Positions 20,375-28,995 of a stretch of 32,421 nucleotides of DNA are shown one piece after another. Made by a program: the position numbers and the translations under genes. The DNA is from an uncultured Enterobacterales bacterium (GTDB lineage: Bacteria > Pseudomonadota > Gammaproteobacteria > Enterobacterales > Psychrobiaceae). The notes beneath the pieces are model-generated. The model was not told the origin of the DNA. It ran no database searches and was given only the letters and a program-made list of their open reading frames with translations. The stretch is taken from contig CALJMY010000255.1 in the NCBI GenBank assembly GCA_937981905.1, positions 1 through 32,421 of the forward strand, in the 5' to 3' direction. The number at the start of each line of letters is the position of its first letter. The first letter of the stretch is position 1.

Positions 20375-22024
20375 TTAATCGTTATATTGATTCTTGCTCT
20401 GCCAAGCATTAATCCAGCATATTGCGCTTATACTAACTGCGATAACACATGGCCAGCTCATTTGACTATCTATATACAATAATGTTCCGCAAATAGCACT
20501 TGCACTACCTAATAATTGCCAGAAGCTACTACGTTGTTGTAGTTGTTGATTACGTAATAATCGTATTTGATTTTGTTGCCATATCCCTTGCTCTTTTTGA
20601 CTACGTTTTAGATTGTCATAAATTAGCGTCGGTAACTCAGGCATTTTTTCTGCCCAAAACGGCGCATTATTTTTAACAGCTTGGTAAAGGGCTTTAGGTC
20701 CCATTTGTTCTTTTAGCCAATTTTCTAAGAATGGCTTAGCTGTTTTCCACAAGTCTAATTCTGGATATAACTGGCGTCCAAGTCCTTCAATGTAAAGCAA
20801 GGTCTTTTGCAATAACACTAATTGTGGTTGTACTTGCATATTAAACTGACGAGCGGTTTCAAATAAACTGACTAACACATGACCAAAGCTAATTTCAGCT
20901 AACGGTTTAGCAAATAATGGTTCAAGCACTTGACGAATAGCAAATTCAAATTCATCAACATTCGTATCACTTGGCACCCAACCAGAATCAACGTGTAACG
21001 TTGCAACTTTACGATAGTCACTATTAAAAAAGGCAACAAAATTTTCCGCTAAATAACGTTGATCTTCTTTATTTAACGTCCCAACAATACCGCAGTCTAT
21101 GCCAATATATTGTGGATTTTCTGGTGTTTGGCGTGATACAAAAATATTACCTGGATGCATATCAGCGTGAAAAAAACTGTCTCGGAATACTTGCGTAAAG
21201 AATACTTCAACACCACGCTCTGCTAATAACTGTAAATTAGTGTTTTGAGCATTTAACTCATCAATATTAGCAACTGGAATACCAAAAATACGTTCTATGA
21301 CAAGCATATTTTCAAAGCTGTAATCACTATAAGTTTCTGGAATATAAAGTGATGGAGAATCAGTGAAATTATTTTTAAGTGTTTGTGTGTTAGCTAATTC
21401 TTTAGTGAGGTTAAGCTCATTTAAAATAGTACGACGATATTCACGTACAACTTCAACAGGGCGTAAACGTGAGCTTTGTTCTGGTAATATTTTCGTTAAT
21501 ATATTGGCAAACACCAACATGAGGTCAGTATCATTAACAATGATCTGTTCAATATTAGGACGAATAACTTTGATAACAACTTGTTGTCCATTTGATTTCA
21601 ATGTAGCGCAATGTACTTGAGCAATAGACGCACTAGCTAATGGTTGTGATTCAAAATCATCAAATACATCTTCAATAGGGCTTTGTAAGTTTTGGCTAAT
21701 AAGCGCTATAGCTTCATTGCTGTCAAACGGTGGAACATTATCTTGTAACTGTCCTAACTCTTTGGCGAGTTCAACACTTAGTAAATCTCGTCTGGTTGAT
21801 AGCATTTGACCAAACTTAATATAAACCGGACCTAAAGCTTCTAAACATAAACGTAAGCGTTGTGCTTGAGATTTCTCTTTATGTTTATTACGTAGCCAGA
21901 AAAAACAATGTCGGCCCAATTTCGCATACCAAGGAAGTATGTGCCATGGGATAAATTCATCGAGTCCAAATTGTAAAAATAATTTAGTAATTAAATATAG
22001 GCGTCGCAAGTTGCTTAATTTCAT
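20375..22024 (-). CDS. ubiB: Ubiquinone biosynthesis protein UbiB (atypical kinase/ATPase)
   Basis: Protein of 549 residues of the UbiB/ADCK/Coq8 family, supporting the ubiquinone-synthesis complex; the family has ATPase activity instead of ordinary protein kinase activity. The signature KFGQ is at 70-73 (in place of a glycine-rich loop role), the invariant lysine is in VVIKVIRP, and the metal-binding positions are in DMHPGNIF and GIDCGIVG. One or two C-terminal transmembrane helices (about 500-540) anchor it. The ATG abuts the ubiJ stop (TAAATG), so translation is coupled. Confidence 0.95.
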   Translation of the reverse strand: MKLSNLRRLYLITKLFLQFGLDEFIPWHILPWYAKLGRHCFFWLRNKHKEKSQAQRLRLCLEALGPVYIKFGQMLSTRRDLLSVELAKELGQLQDNVPPFDSNEAIALISQNLQSPIEDVFDDFESQPLASASIAQVHCATLKSNGQQVVIKVIRPNIEQIIVNDTDLMLVFANILTKILPEQSSRLRPVEVVREYRRTILNELNLTKELANTQTLKNNFTDSPSLYIPETYSDYSFENMLVIERIFGIPVANIDELNAQNTNLQLLAERGVEVFFTQVFRDSFFHADMHPGNIFVSRQTPENPQYIGIDCGIVGTLNKEDQRYLAENFVAFFNSDYRKVATLHVDSGWVPSDTNVDEFEFAIRQVLEPLFAKPLAEISFGHVLVSLFETARQFNMQVQPQLVLLQKTLLYIEGLGRQLYPELDLWKTAKPFLENWLKEQMGPKALYQAVKNNAPFWAEKMPELPTLIYDNLKRSQKEQGIWQQNQIRLLRNQQLQQRSSFWQLLGSASAICGTLLYIDSQMSWPCVIAVSISAICWINAWQSKNQYND

Positions 22025-22648
22025 TTAGCGATTCTCTATTTTTCTGAGTTGAGAAAGTTGATTGATTTGCTGTGCGAGTAAATCAGTTTGGTTTGAAAGG
22101 TCAGAGACTTGATCACTAAAATGTATAAATTCAAGTTTACCTAGCACTAATCGTGCTTCCTCAGTGAGATAAGCTTTAGCATTCATTTGAGTTTTTTTTG
22201 TTTGATGTGTAACCGTCTTTTTGAGCTTGTTAAACCCTTGACTGACTTTAAACGCTAAGACATCACCAGTATAAGTAGAAAGGTGTTCTTCCCAATCGAT
22301 ATCTAGTTTTGTTAATAAATCCGCAAAGCTTTGTAGGATTTTAATATCTCCATTAATGATTAATTGGTCAGATTTAATCAGCTCATTAATATCGCCATTA
22401 TTTTTCAAAATCATTAATGCGTTAAAATCAAGAATCAGTTGAACTGCAACATCACCTTCATATTGTCCTAATACTTCAACACGATGTTCGCTGAAATTAA
22501 AAAACAAAGGTTGTTTAAGCTCTGTGACTTCAACGCCAACAGTATGGCCTACTAAAAGGCTCATACGTTGTTGGCTGGTATTGTCTAGCGTTAATAACTT
22601 GTTGAGTGCGGTTTCAATAGTCGCACAAATCAAACTGGGTAATGGCAT
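22025..22648 (-). CDS. ubiJ: Ubiquinone biosynthesis accessory factor UbiJ
   Basis: Protein of 207 residues with an SCP2-like lipid-binding domain in the first ~120 residues and a helical/coiled-coil C-terminus (LSQLRKIENR at the end). In E. coli, UbiJ with UbiK binds ubiquinone intermediates and helps the soluble Ubi complex. Identification is by its position between ubiE and ubiB, its size and its domain layout. The start is 14 bases after ubiE. Confidence 0.9.
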   Translation of the reverse strand: MPLPSLICATIETALNKLLTLDNTSQQRMSLLVGHTVGVEVTELKQPLFFNFSEHRVEVLGQYEGDVAVQLILDFNALMILKNNGDINELIKSDQLIINGDIKILQSFADLLTKLDIDWEEHLSTYTGDVLAFKVSQGFNKLKKTVTHQTKKTQMNAKAYLTEEARLVLGKLEFIHFSDQVSDLSNQTDLLAQQINQLSQLRKIENR

Positions 22649-22662
22649 AAATTATCCTAAAA

Positions 22663-23418
22663 TTAGAACTTGTAACCACGATGCAGTGCAACGATACCAC
22701 CCGTTAAATTATAATATTGAGTTTGCTCGAAACCAGCAGTGTCCATCATACCTTTCAATGTTTCTTGGTCAGGATGCATACGGATAGACTCGGCTAAATA
22801 TTTATAACTTTCACTATCATTGGCAACTACTTTACCCATAGTAGGGAGTAGATTAAAACTATACATGTCATAAGCTTTTGATAATAAATCGTTACTTGGC
22901 TTTGAAAACTCTAAAATAAGTAAACGGCCACCAGGCTTTAATACACGAAATATTGAACGAAGTGCTTCGTCTTTATCGGTTACATTACGTAAACCAAAAG
23001 CAATAGTTACTAAGTCAAAAGTGTTTTCTGGGAATGGCAATGCTTGAGCATTGGCTTGAACATATTCTACGTTTGATACAACACCTAAATCACGTAACTT
23101 ATCGCGACCAACTTTCAACATTGAATCATTAATATCAGCTAAAACTACTTGGCCTTTTTCGCCAACAATACGAGAAAACTTAGCCGTTAAATCACCTGTG
23201 CCGCCAGCTAAATCAAGTACTTTTTGTCCTGGGCGTACACCGGAACAATCAATAGCAAAACGTTTCCAAAGACGATGAACACCAAAAGACATTAAATCAT
23301 TCATGATGTCGTACTTTGCAGCAACAGAATGAAATACCTCAGCAACTTTAGACTGCTTTTCTGCAGTCTTTACTTGTTCATAACCAAAATCTGTTGTGTC
23401 TGTGGTGTTTTCACTCAT
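22663..23418 (-). CDS. ubiE: Ubiquinone/menaquinone C-methyltransferase UbiE
   Basis: Protein of 251 residues (E. coli 251), a class I SAM-dependent methyltransferase that C-methylates the benzoquinol (and, where present, demethylmenaquinol) ring. The SAM site [11 protein letters not shown] is at about 68-78; ADINDSM and the UbiE signature [14 protein letters not shown]-like sequence ([15 protein letters not shown]) are present. It leads the ubiE-ubiJ-ubiB group. No separate promoter could be assigned with confidence in the 119 bases before it, which contain an inverted repeat. Confidence 0.97.
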   Translation of the reverse strand: MSENTTDTTDFGYEQVKTAEKQSKVAEVFHSVAAKYDIMNDLMSFGVHRLWKRFAIDCSGVRPGQKVLDLAGGTGDLTAKFSRIVGEKGQVVLADINDSMLKVGRDKLRDLGVVSNVEYVQANAQALPFPENTFDLVTIAFGLRNVTDKDEALRSIFRVLKPGGRLLILEFSKPSNDLLSKAYDMYSFNLLPTMGKVVANDSESYKYLAESIRMHPDQETLKGMMDTAGFEQTQYYNLTGGIVALHRGYKF

Positions 23419-23475
23419 GGGAACTACTCATAAAATTAATTATCCACTAGTGTACTCCAAGCACTTTCAATGGGA

Positions 23476-23517
23476 AATACTCTATGTAATAAAAATAATA
23501 AGATCACGTAGAGTATT
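23476..23517. repeat. Inverted repeat between the kinase gene and ubiE
   Basis: AATACTCTATGT (23476-23487) pairs with ACGTAGAGTATT (23506-23517) with a single G-U, around an 18-base AT-rich loop. It lies about 60 bases before ubiE and about 20 bases after the kinase stop on the - strand. It lacks a clear T tract, so it may be a weak terminator, a processing site or an operator. Confidence 0.55.
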
Positions 23518-23537
23518 ATCTCAGATTGAACGTTCTA

Positions 23538-25250
23538 CTAACCAAATTGTTGTACCAACACCGTGATTAACAATATAAAGCTAACAGCTTGCCAAAAAGC
23601 AACTGGATCACGTTGAATTAAAGGAGGACGATTACGTGTTTCAAAAGCTTTATTAGGACGGCGTAAATCAGTCATAAATTCAGACAACACGCTATGGCGC
23701 TTTAGAGGTTCTACGCTTAATGCTTTTTGTAATGCATCATCAACCCATAAAGGAAGTTCGGAATCGTCATCTATTAAACTTTGATACTTAAGTTTACGCT
23801 GAGCTGAAATACTCTTAGCTTGTGTTATTTTAACGCCATAAGGAAACTTACCAGAAAGCATTTGATAAGTTATTACCGCTAGAGAATAAATGTCTGATTG
23901 TGGCGTACCTGATTGCCCTAAGAAATATTCAGGCGCTGAATAACGCATAGTTCCACGCAGATTGTCTTGAGTATCGGTATTACTATCATTGACGCCTGCA
24001 ATATGTGTAGATCCAAAATCGATAATTTTCACCACATTTGACGAATCTATCATGATATTTTCGGGTCTTAAGTCTTGATGAATCATTTCTTGGCGATGAA
24101 ATGCCTGTAACCCTTTTGCTATCTGTTCAATAATATCTCGAACGAGTTCTAGTTTAGGCGCTGGGTTGTCAATAATCCATTGAGTAAGCGTGCATCCTTC
24201 AATATATTCAGTCACTAAATATAAATACTTACGTTGATTTTTGGGTAATACAGCAATGGCTACATGTGGATTTTTAATACGTTTACCAATCCATTCTTCC
24301 AGCATAAACCGTTCAAGATATACGGGATCGGTAGATAACTCAGTTGATGGCACTTTTATAACAACTTTTTGGTCTGTGTCATTATCTTTAGCTAAATACA
24401 CATGACTACGACTACTAATATAAATCTCGCGTAATATTTCATAGTTATCTATATTCATTCTAGGAGACAATCTAGGCGGTAAAGGCAGGTTTGTTAGCTC
24501 GTTTATTTCACCTAATTGATATTGTGCAATATTATTAATACGAACAAGTTGGATACTTAAGTTGTCATCACTACCAAGTTCTAGCGCTCTTGATATAAGC
24601 GTACTGGCAGCTTTATTTAAAGAAGGACTTTCATTAATTGTTTGTATCATTTCTTGTTCAGTAATAAATTCATAAACACCATCAGTGGCTAGAATATAAA
24701 TATCATCGGATACCAATTTTTTACCTTGATAATCCAAAGTAACATGAGGATGAATACCTAAAGCATGAGTTAAATAGCTTTTTTCTGGTGAAACAACACG
24801 GCGATGATCTTGTGTTAATTGCTCTAATTTATCTCCTGAAAGTTGATAAACTCGAGTGTCACCCGTATGAAAAACATGTGCTGTATTTGATTTCAACACA
24901 AGAGCACTAAAAGTACATACATAACCTTTATCTTTGTCAAAACGATAAGCGCTATTATAGGTTTGAGAATATAACCAAGAGTTAATAGCCTGAGCTACTT
25001 TTTCTACTGAATTTTGAACTGACCATGCACTAGACGTACAGTAATAATCATCTAAAAAACTAGAAACAGCCGATTCACTAGCTATTTGGCTTACGTCACT
25101 TGAACTAATACCATCAGCCATAACTAGCACGATGCCCTTATTACTTAATAAAGGTTCTTTAGGAATTGAGCTGCCAATAAAGTCTTGATTAATAGATTTT
25201 AAGCCTTTATCAGTAGCGCCGCCAATAGTGACATTTAACGGTAAACTCAT
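23538..25250 (-). CDS. Membrane-anchored PP2C phosphatase / Ser-Thr protein kinase fusion
   Basis: Protein of 570 residues with opposing activities. The PP2C phosphatase (about 8-240) keeps its metal aspartates: NQD (23), ADG (46), GDTRVY (131), TDG (190) and DN (229). The kinase domain (about 270-530) keeps Lys299 (VVIKV), HQDLRPEN (391-398), DFG (411-413) and APE (439-441), but its glycine-rich loop is replaced by EIYISSRSHVYLA with no glycine. A single membrane helix is at 552-568, so both domains face the cytoplasm. It is downstream of a formate/nitrite-type channel gene, a pairing I recall from nitrate-assimilation loci of marine gammaproteobacteria. Its substrates are unknown. Confidence 0.9.
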   Translation of the reverse strand: MSLPLNVTIGGATDKGLKSINQDFIGSSIPKEPLLSNKGIVLVMADGISSSDVSQIASESAVSSFLDDYYCTSSAWSVQNSVEKVAQAINSWLYSQTYNSAYRFDKDKGYVCTFSALVLKSNTAHVFHTGDTRVYQLSGDKLEQLTQDHRRVVSPEKSYLTHALGIHPHVTLDYQGKKLVSDDIYILATDGVYEFITEQEMIQTINESPSLNKAASTLISRALELGSDDNLSIQLVRINNIAQYQLGEINELTNLPLPPRLSPRMNIDNYEILREIYISSRSHVYLAKDNDTDQKVVIKVPSTELSTDPVYLERFMLEEWIGKRIKNPHVAIAVLPKNQRKYLYLVTEYIEGCTLTQWIIDNPAPKLELVRDIIEQIAKGLQAFHRQEMIHQDLRPENIMIDSSNVVKIIDFGSTHIAGVNDSNTDTQDNLRGTMRYSAPEYFLGQSGTPQSDIYSLAVITYQMLSGKFPYGVKITQAKSISAQRKLKYQSLIDDDSELPLWVDDALQKALSVEPLKRHSVLSEFMTDLRRPNKAFETRNRPPLIQRDPVAFWQAVSFILLITVLVQQFG

Positions 25251-25290
25251 TATTAATTCCTTGTGTTATTTATAACGTTATAGATAAAAC

Positions 25291-25322
25291 TAAGGCCTCA
25301 TAATCATCATTACGAAGCCTTA
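25291..25322 (-). terminator. Hairpin between channel gene and kinase gene
   Basis: A 32-base imperfect palindrome: TAAGGC/GCCTTA outside, then TC/GA and TAAT/ATTA, with two single mismatches. On the - strand it is followed only by GTTTTATC, a weak T tract. It probably reduces rather than blocks read-through from the channel gene into the kinase gene. Confidence 0.5.
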
Positions 25323-25382
25323 ATATCTTAGCATTAGTATATTAAAATTAGCCTTTAATATATGTCTTCTAAAAGTGACTTA

Positions 25383-26195
25383 TCACCCAATTTTTCTATT
25401 TGGTGATGTTTTAACATGTGTTAAATACAACGGTAAACCTACTAATAATAAGCCACCCGTTAAATTACCTAATACTGTTGGAATTTCATTCCAGATTAAG
25501 TAATCATAAACCGTAAAATCACCACCCATAATCATTGAGAATGGGAATAAAAACATATTAACAATTGAATGCTCAAAGCCCATGAAGAAGAACAACATAA
25601 CAGGCATCCACATTGCGGCCATTTTAGCGCCTGCAGAAGTAGAAATCATAGCACCAACAACACCCATAGAAACCATCCAGTTACATAGCATGCCGCGAAT
25701 AAATATAGTAAACCAACCACCTAAACCATGCTCTTGATAACCTAACGTTCTTGATTCACCAATAGATGCTACTTTAGCAGCGATAGCGCCACCTTCAGTT
25801 GCATAACCATAAGTTAGAATAAATGACATAAAGAATGCGGTAGTCATTGCACCAATGAAATTACCGATAAAAACAAGTCCCCAATTGCGCATCACTCCAC
25901 CAAAAGTAACACCCGGACGTTTGTCTAATAAAGCTAATGGCACAAGTGTGAATACACCTGTCAATAGATCAAATTTCATCAAATAAAGCATGATGAAACC
26001 AACAGGGAATAAACAAGCGCCTAAAATAGGACTGCCGGTTTTAGTTGCCACCGTAATTGCAAAAACAGCCGCTAATCCTAAAATAGCACCAGCCATAATC
26101 GCGCGTATAAGGGTATCTTTAGTCGACATGTAAACTTTTTGTTCACCTGAATCGACCATTTTTGTGACGAATTCACTAGGTTCTATATAAGCCAT
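25383..26195 (-). CDS. Formate/nitrite transporter family channel
   Basis: Protein of 270 residues of the FNT (FocA/NirC) family, a pentameric inner-membrane channel for small monovalent anions such as formate or nitrite. Six membrane spans are visible. The family motifs LVFIGNFIGA (third span region) and GFEHSIVNMFLFP, with the central-pore histidine, are intact. It could be NirC-like or FocA-like; the sequence alone does not tell me. On the - strand AGGATAATTAATG provides a ribosome-binding site. The kinase-phosphatase gene follows after a 132-base gap. Confidence 0.9.
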   Translation of the reverse strand: MAYIEPSEFVTKMVDSGEQKVYMSTKDTLIRAIMAGAILGLAAVFAITVATKTGSPILGACLFPVGFIMLYLMKFDLLTGVFTLVPLALLDKRPGVTFGGVMRNWGLVFIGNFIGAMTTAFFMSFILTYGYATEGGAIAAKVASIGESRTLGYQEHGLGGWFTIFIRGMLCNWMVSMGVVGAMISTSAGAKMAAMWMPVMLFFFMGFEHSIVNMFLFPFSMIMGGDFTVYDYLIWNEIPTVLGNLTGGLLLVGLPLYLTHVKTSPNRKIG

Positions 26196-26218
26196 TAATT
26201 ATCCTATTTCTACGTTAG

Positions 26219-26231
26219 TTTATTAATTATA
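26219..26231 (-). promoter_or_regulatory. Candidate promoter of the FNT channel gene
   Basis: On the - strand a perfect TATAAT lies at 26226-26231, giving a start near 26219 and a 24-nt leader. The -35 region is weak. The 309-base divergent spacer also has a bulged hairpin TTTATTGGGTG/CACCAATAAA (26371-26381, 26390-26399) that may be an operator. No canonical FNR or CRP box was seen. Confidence 0.4.
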
Positions 26232-26469
26232 AGTAACTAATTAAGAGCAAAGAGAGTGCCATAGTTTTTAGCTTTAAATTTGAATGTTTATCTCGTTGTT
26301 TTTTAATAGTTAAATTTTAACCAATTAAAGCTGCCCGATAGAAAACTGATATGAATATGACATAGTGATATTTATTGGGTGAATAATTGCACCAATAAAG
26401 AGCATTTAGTGATGAGGAATCAGAGGGTTTAAATAAAATATTACAAACTTATGGATAGCTTTAAAATGG

Positions 26470-26482
26470 TATAAATTCTACA
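26470..26482 (+). promoter_or_regulatory. Candidate promoter of the RarD-type permease gene
   Basis: TATAAA at 26470-26475 would start RNA near 26482, leaving about 23 nt before the first ATG. The -35 region (TTATGG at 15-base spacing) is poor. No Shine-Dalgarno sequence precedes either possible ATG. Confidence 0.35.
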
Positions 26483-26504
26483 ATCTTATCTTTATAACTA
26501 TTAA

Positions 26505-27425
26505 ATGTTGATAACTCAAATGCAAGAAAACGAACAATTCAAAAATGGTTTAATTTTTGCCTTTGCTGCATATTTTATGTGGGGAGTAGCCCCTATATAT
26601 TTCAAATTGTTAGAGGGTGTTGGCGCGGTTGATATTGTATTACATCGGGTCGTTTGGTCTTTTGCCTTTCTATTATTAATCATTGTTGTCGTTACTGGGT
26701 TTGAAAAACTAAAACTGCTTTTTAAACAACCCAAAAAACTTGGATTATTAGCTGTTACATCAATTGTTATTGCGTTTAATTGGTTATTGTTTATTTGGGC
26801 GGTGAACAACAACCACATGCTTGATGCTTCGCTAGGTTATTATATTAATCCATTATTTAACGTGATTTTAGGGACTGTATTTTTAGGTGAAAAATTGCGT
26901 AAATTACAATGGGTGGCAGTACTTATTGCCTTTGTCGCCGTGATGATAGAATTGATTGCATTTGGTTCAATCCCTTGGATATCACTAGCATTAGCAGTTT
27001 CATTCGGTCTTTATGGCTTGATGCGCAAGCAAGTAAATGTTGATGCAATTAGTGGTTTGTTTATCGAAACCTTATTTTTATTACCATTTGCATTAGTTTA
27101 TATCTTTGTTATTGATAGTCATTCGTTAGATTTATTAACATCAGACTGGCAACTAACATTATTAATCATGGCCGCGGGTATTGTTACAACGCTACCCTTA
27201 TTAGCATTTGCTGCTGCCGCCATACGCATTCCATTATCTACGCTAGGATTTATGCAATATATTGGGCCTAGTTTAATGCTACTACTTGCTGTGTTTTTAT
27301 ATGATGAAGTCTTCGCAGCAGATAAAGCGTTTACTTTCGCACTAATATGGGTGGCGTTAGTGGTTTACACCTATGACAGCGTAAGAAGTAGTTTGAAAAA
27401 GCGTAAAACGGCGTTAGCTATTTAG
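26505..27425 (+). CDS. rarD: RarD-type EamA/DMT permease
   Basis: Protein of 306 residues with about ten hydrophobic spans of the drug/metabolite transporter superfamily. The early AAYFMWGVAPIYFKLL segment matches RarD (E. coli AAYFIWGIAPAYFKL), whose substrate is not established. The ATG at 26505 is used; an alternative at 26520 is five codons later, and neither has a clear ribosome-binding site, so translation may be weak or leaderless-like. Its TAG stop (27423-27425) overlaps the stop of the opposing gene. Confidence 0.88.
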   Translation: MLITQMQENEQFKNGLIFAFAAYFMWGVAPIYFKLLEGVGAVDIVLHRVVWSFAFLLLIIVVVTGFEKLKLLFKQPKKLGLLAVTSIVIAFNWLLFIWAVNNNHMLDASLGYYINPLFNVILGTVFLGEKLRKLQWVAVLIAFVAVMIELIAFGSIPWISLALAVSFGLYGLMRKQVNVDAISGLFIETLFLLPFALVYIFVIDSHSLDLLTSDWQLTLLIMAAGIVTTLPLLAFAAAAIRIPLSTLGFMQYIGPSLMLLLAVFLYDEVFAADKAFTFALIWVALVVYTYDSVRSSLKKRKTALAI

Positions 27426-28120
27426 ATGTTTTTTGCATTCCACCATTGTATAAATCGTTCTGGGTAGTCGGTAAAAACACCATCGACGCCCATATCATAT
27501 AACTCCTCAAACAACCGAATATCGTTTACGGTATAAACCAACACTTTCAAGCCTCGCTGGTGGGCGTCATCAATAATGGCTTGATTAAGTGATTCACTAC
27601 ATAAGTTAATCGACCATGCCTGTAAATCTTGCGCAAATTTAGCGTAATCAATCATAACGCTTGCGCACAACGCACCTATGCGTAATTGAGGTTTGTGCTG
27701 CTTAATATACGCTAAACTGTGATGATAAAAGCTTGAAATTAAGAAGTCATCAAACTGCCAACCTTTTTCAATACATTGATCAATTAATGTCAGGGTAGGT
27801 TGCGCACTTGCGGCATCTTTAAGCTCAATATTAAGTACAGCTCGTCTATTAATATGCTTAATGACTTGTTCAAGGGTAGGGATGTTATCGCCATTACCAG
27901 CATCTACTTTTTGTAGAGTCGCTAAATCATGTTGATAAATATCGCCATTAGCATTGGTTGTTCGTTCTAAAAATCGGTCATGAATAACGAGTAATTCACC
28001 ACTGTGTTCTCGCACATCTATTTCAATCCATTTAGCGCCTTGTTCAATCGCTAATTCAATTGATTGTAATGTGTTTTCAGGCGCATAACCTCGTGCGCCG
28101 CGATGACCAATACAAAGCAT
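27422..28120 (-). CDS. Glycerophosphodiester phosphodiesterase
   Basis: Protein of 232 residues with no signal peptide, so a cytosolic UgpQ-like enzyme that cuts glycerophosphodiesters to glycerol-3-phosphate and an alcohol. Catalytic and metal residues are visible: His6 and Arg7 (GHRGARGYAPENT), Glu33 and Asp35 (IEIDV), His47 (IHD) and Glu99 (IELKD). The start codon shares one base with the stop of the GST gene (TAATG), implying coupled translation. Its TAA overlaps the rarD stop on the other strand. Confidence 0.92.
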   Translation of the reverse strand: MLCIGHRGARGYAPENTLQSIELAIEQGAKWIEIDVREHSGELLVIHDRFLERTTNANGDIYQHDLATLQKVDAGNGDNIPTLEQVIKHINRRAVLNIELKDAASAQPTLTLIDQCIEKGWQFDDFLISSFYHHSLAYIKQHKPQLRIGALCASVMIDYAKFAQDLQAWSINLCSESLNQAIIDDAHQRGLKVLVYTVNDIRLFEELYDMGVDGVFTDYPERFIQWWNAKNI

Positions 28121-28791
28121 TAATTGTTACTCTGCAATGGCAAATCACTTTGCATAGGGAAATAAGTCACCGCATCACCGTCTTGCCAAGCAGGCAGTTT
28201 TTTCATCACATCAACGAACGCAGGTGATATTAAAAAATCATTTAACCAGCGTTGTAGGTGTGGGTAATTAGCTTGTTCAAACCATAGTTTATCTACATGA
28301 GCAAACTGGCGTACAAAGGGGAATATAGCAATGTCGGCATAACTTAATTCGTTGCCAAATAAATAAGGGTTACTTGTTAACCTTTCTTCTAATTGCTGTA
28401 AAAACACCTCACCCGCTTGGCGATGTTCTTGTTGAGTTTTTTCAATGAAACGGTCGAAATATTTGTATTTATCAAGGTTTGCTTTAAACGTGTTGTCATT
28501 AAGTAGGACTAAAGCCAGTTGTTGTTCATTGGGTAATTCGATACAAGGAGATTGTGATTGTGCAATTGAAAAATCGATAATATCTCGACTTTCATCAATC
28601 ACTACATCGCCATTAATTAACACAGGAACAGTGCCTTTAGGAGAGGCAGTAAGCAGGCTATCTGGTTTACTTTTTAATACCACTTCACGAATCTCAACAG
28701 TGACCTTATTTAGCAATAAAGCCATTCTTGCACGCATAGCATAAGGACATCGACGAAAATTATATAAAATAAAAGGAGAGATGTTAATCAT
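28120..28791 (-). CDS. Glutathione S-transferase-like protein
   Basis: Protein of 223 residues. The N-terminal thioredoxin-like domain (about 5-80) has RRCPYAMRARMAL with Cys15-Pro16 as the probable glutathione-facing residues, the cis-proline in KGTVPVL and DESRDI for gamma-glutamyl contact. The C-terminal helical domain (about 90-210) contains the FGNELSYADIAIFPFVR N-capping motif. The substrate is unknown. It is translationally coupled to the phosphodiesterase gene. Confidence 0.88.
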   Translation of the reverse strand: MINISPFILYNFRRCPYAMRARMALLLNKVTVEIREVVLKSKPDSLLTASPKGTVPVLINGDVVIDESRDIIDFSIAQSQSPCIELPNEQQLALVLLNDNTFKANLDKYKYFDRFIEKTQQEHRQAGEVFLQQLEERLTSNPYLFGNELSYADIAIFPFVRQFAHVDKLWFEQANYPHLQRWLNDFLISPAFVDVMKKLPAWQDGDAVTYFPMQSDLPLQSNN

Positions 28792-28934
28792 AACGTTATG
28801 GCAGCTTAAGAATGATATAGCTAATTATTGTAGCGTTATTTAATAATAACTCTAAGCTTTTTGTAATTCATAACATGAAGTGGTTTTTATATGAGCAGTT
28901 AGTAAGTTAAGCATGGAATTTTAACTGTAAGCTA

Positions 28935-28963
28935 TTGTCTTGCTAATAATTATCATTCACAAT
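28935..28963 (+). promoter_or_regulatory. Candidate promoter with overlapping Fur-type operator
   Basis: TTGTCT (28935-28940), 17 bases, CACAAT (28958-28963) is a moderate sigma70 match. Between the boxes, 28942-28960 read on the - strand as GTGAATGATAATTATTAGC matches 15 of 19 bases of the Fur consensus, and TGATAAT-T-ATTAGCA (28941-28955) matches the 7-1-7 form at all but one fixed position. An operator placed there would block the promoter. This is sequence matching only, and AT-rich DNA raises the chance rate. Confidence 0.5.
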
Positions 28964-28995
28964 AAAATTACTTTGAAATAAAAATAAAGTTATTT

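Noticed and set aside
26196-26504. FNR or CRP operator in front of the FNT channel gene
   Set aside because: I looked for TTGAT-N4-ATCAA and TGTGA-N6-TCACA; only partial halves occur, not a paired site.
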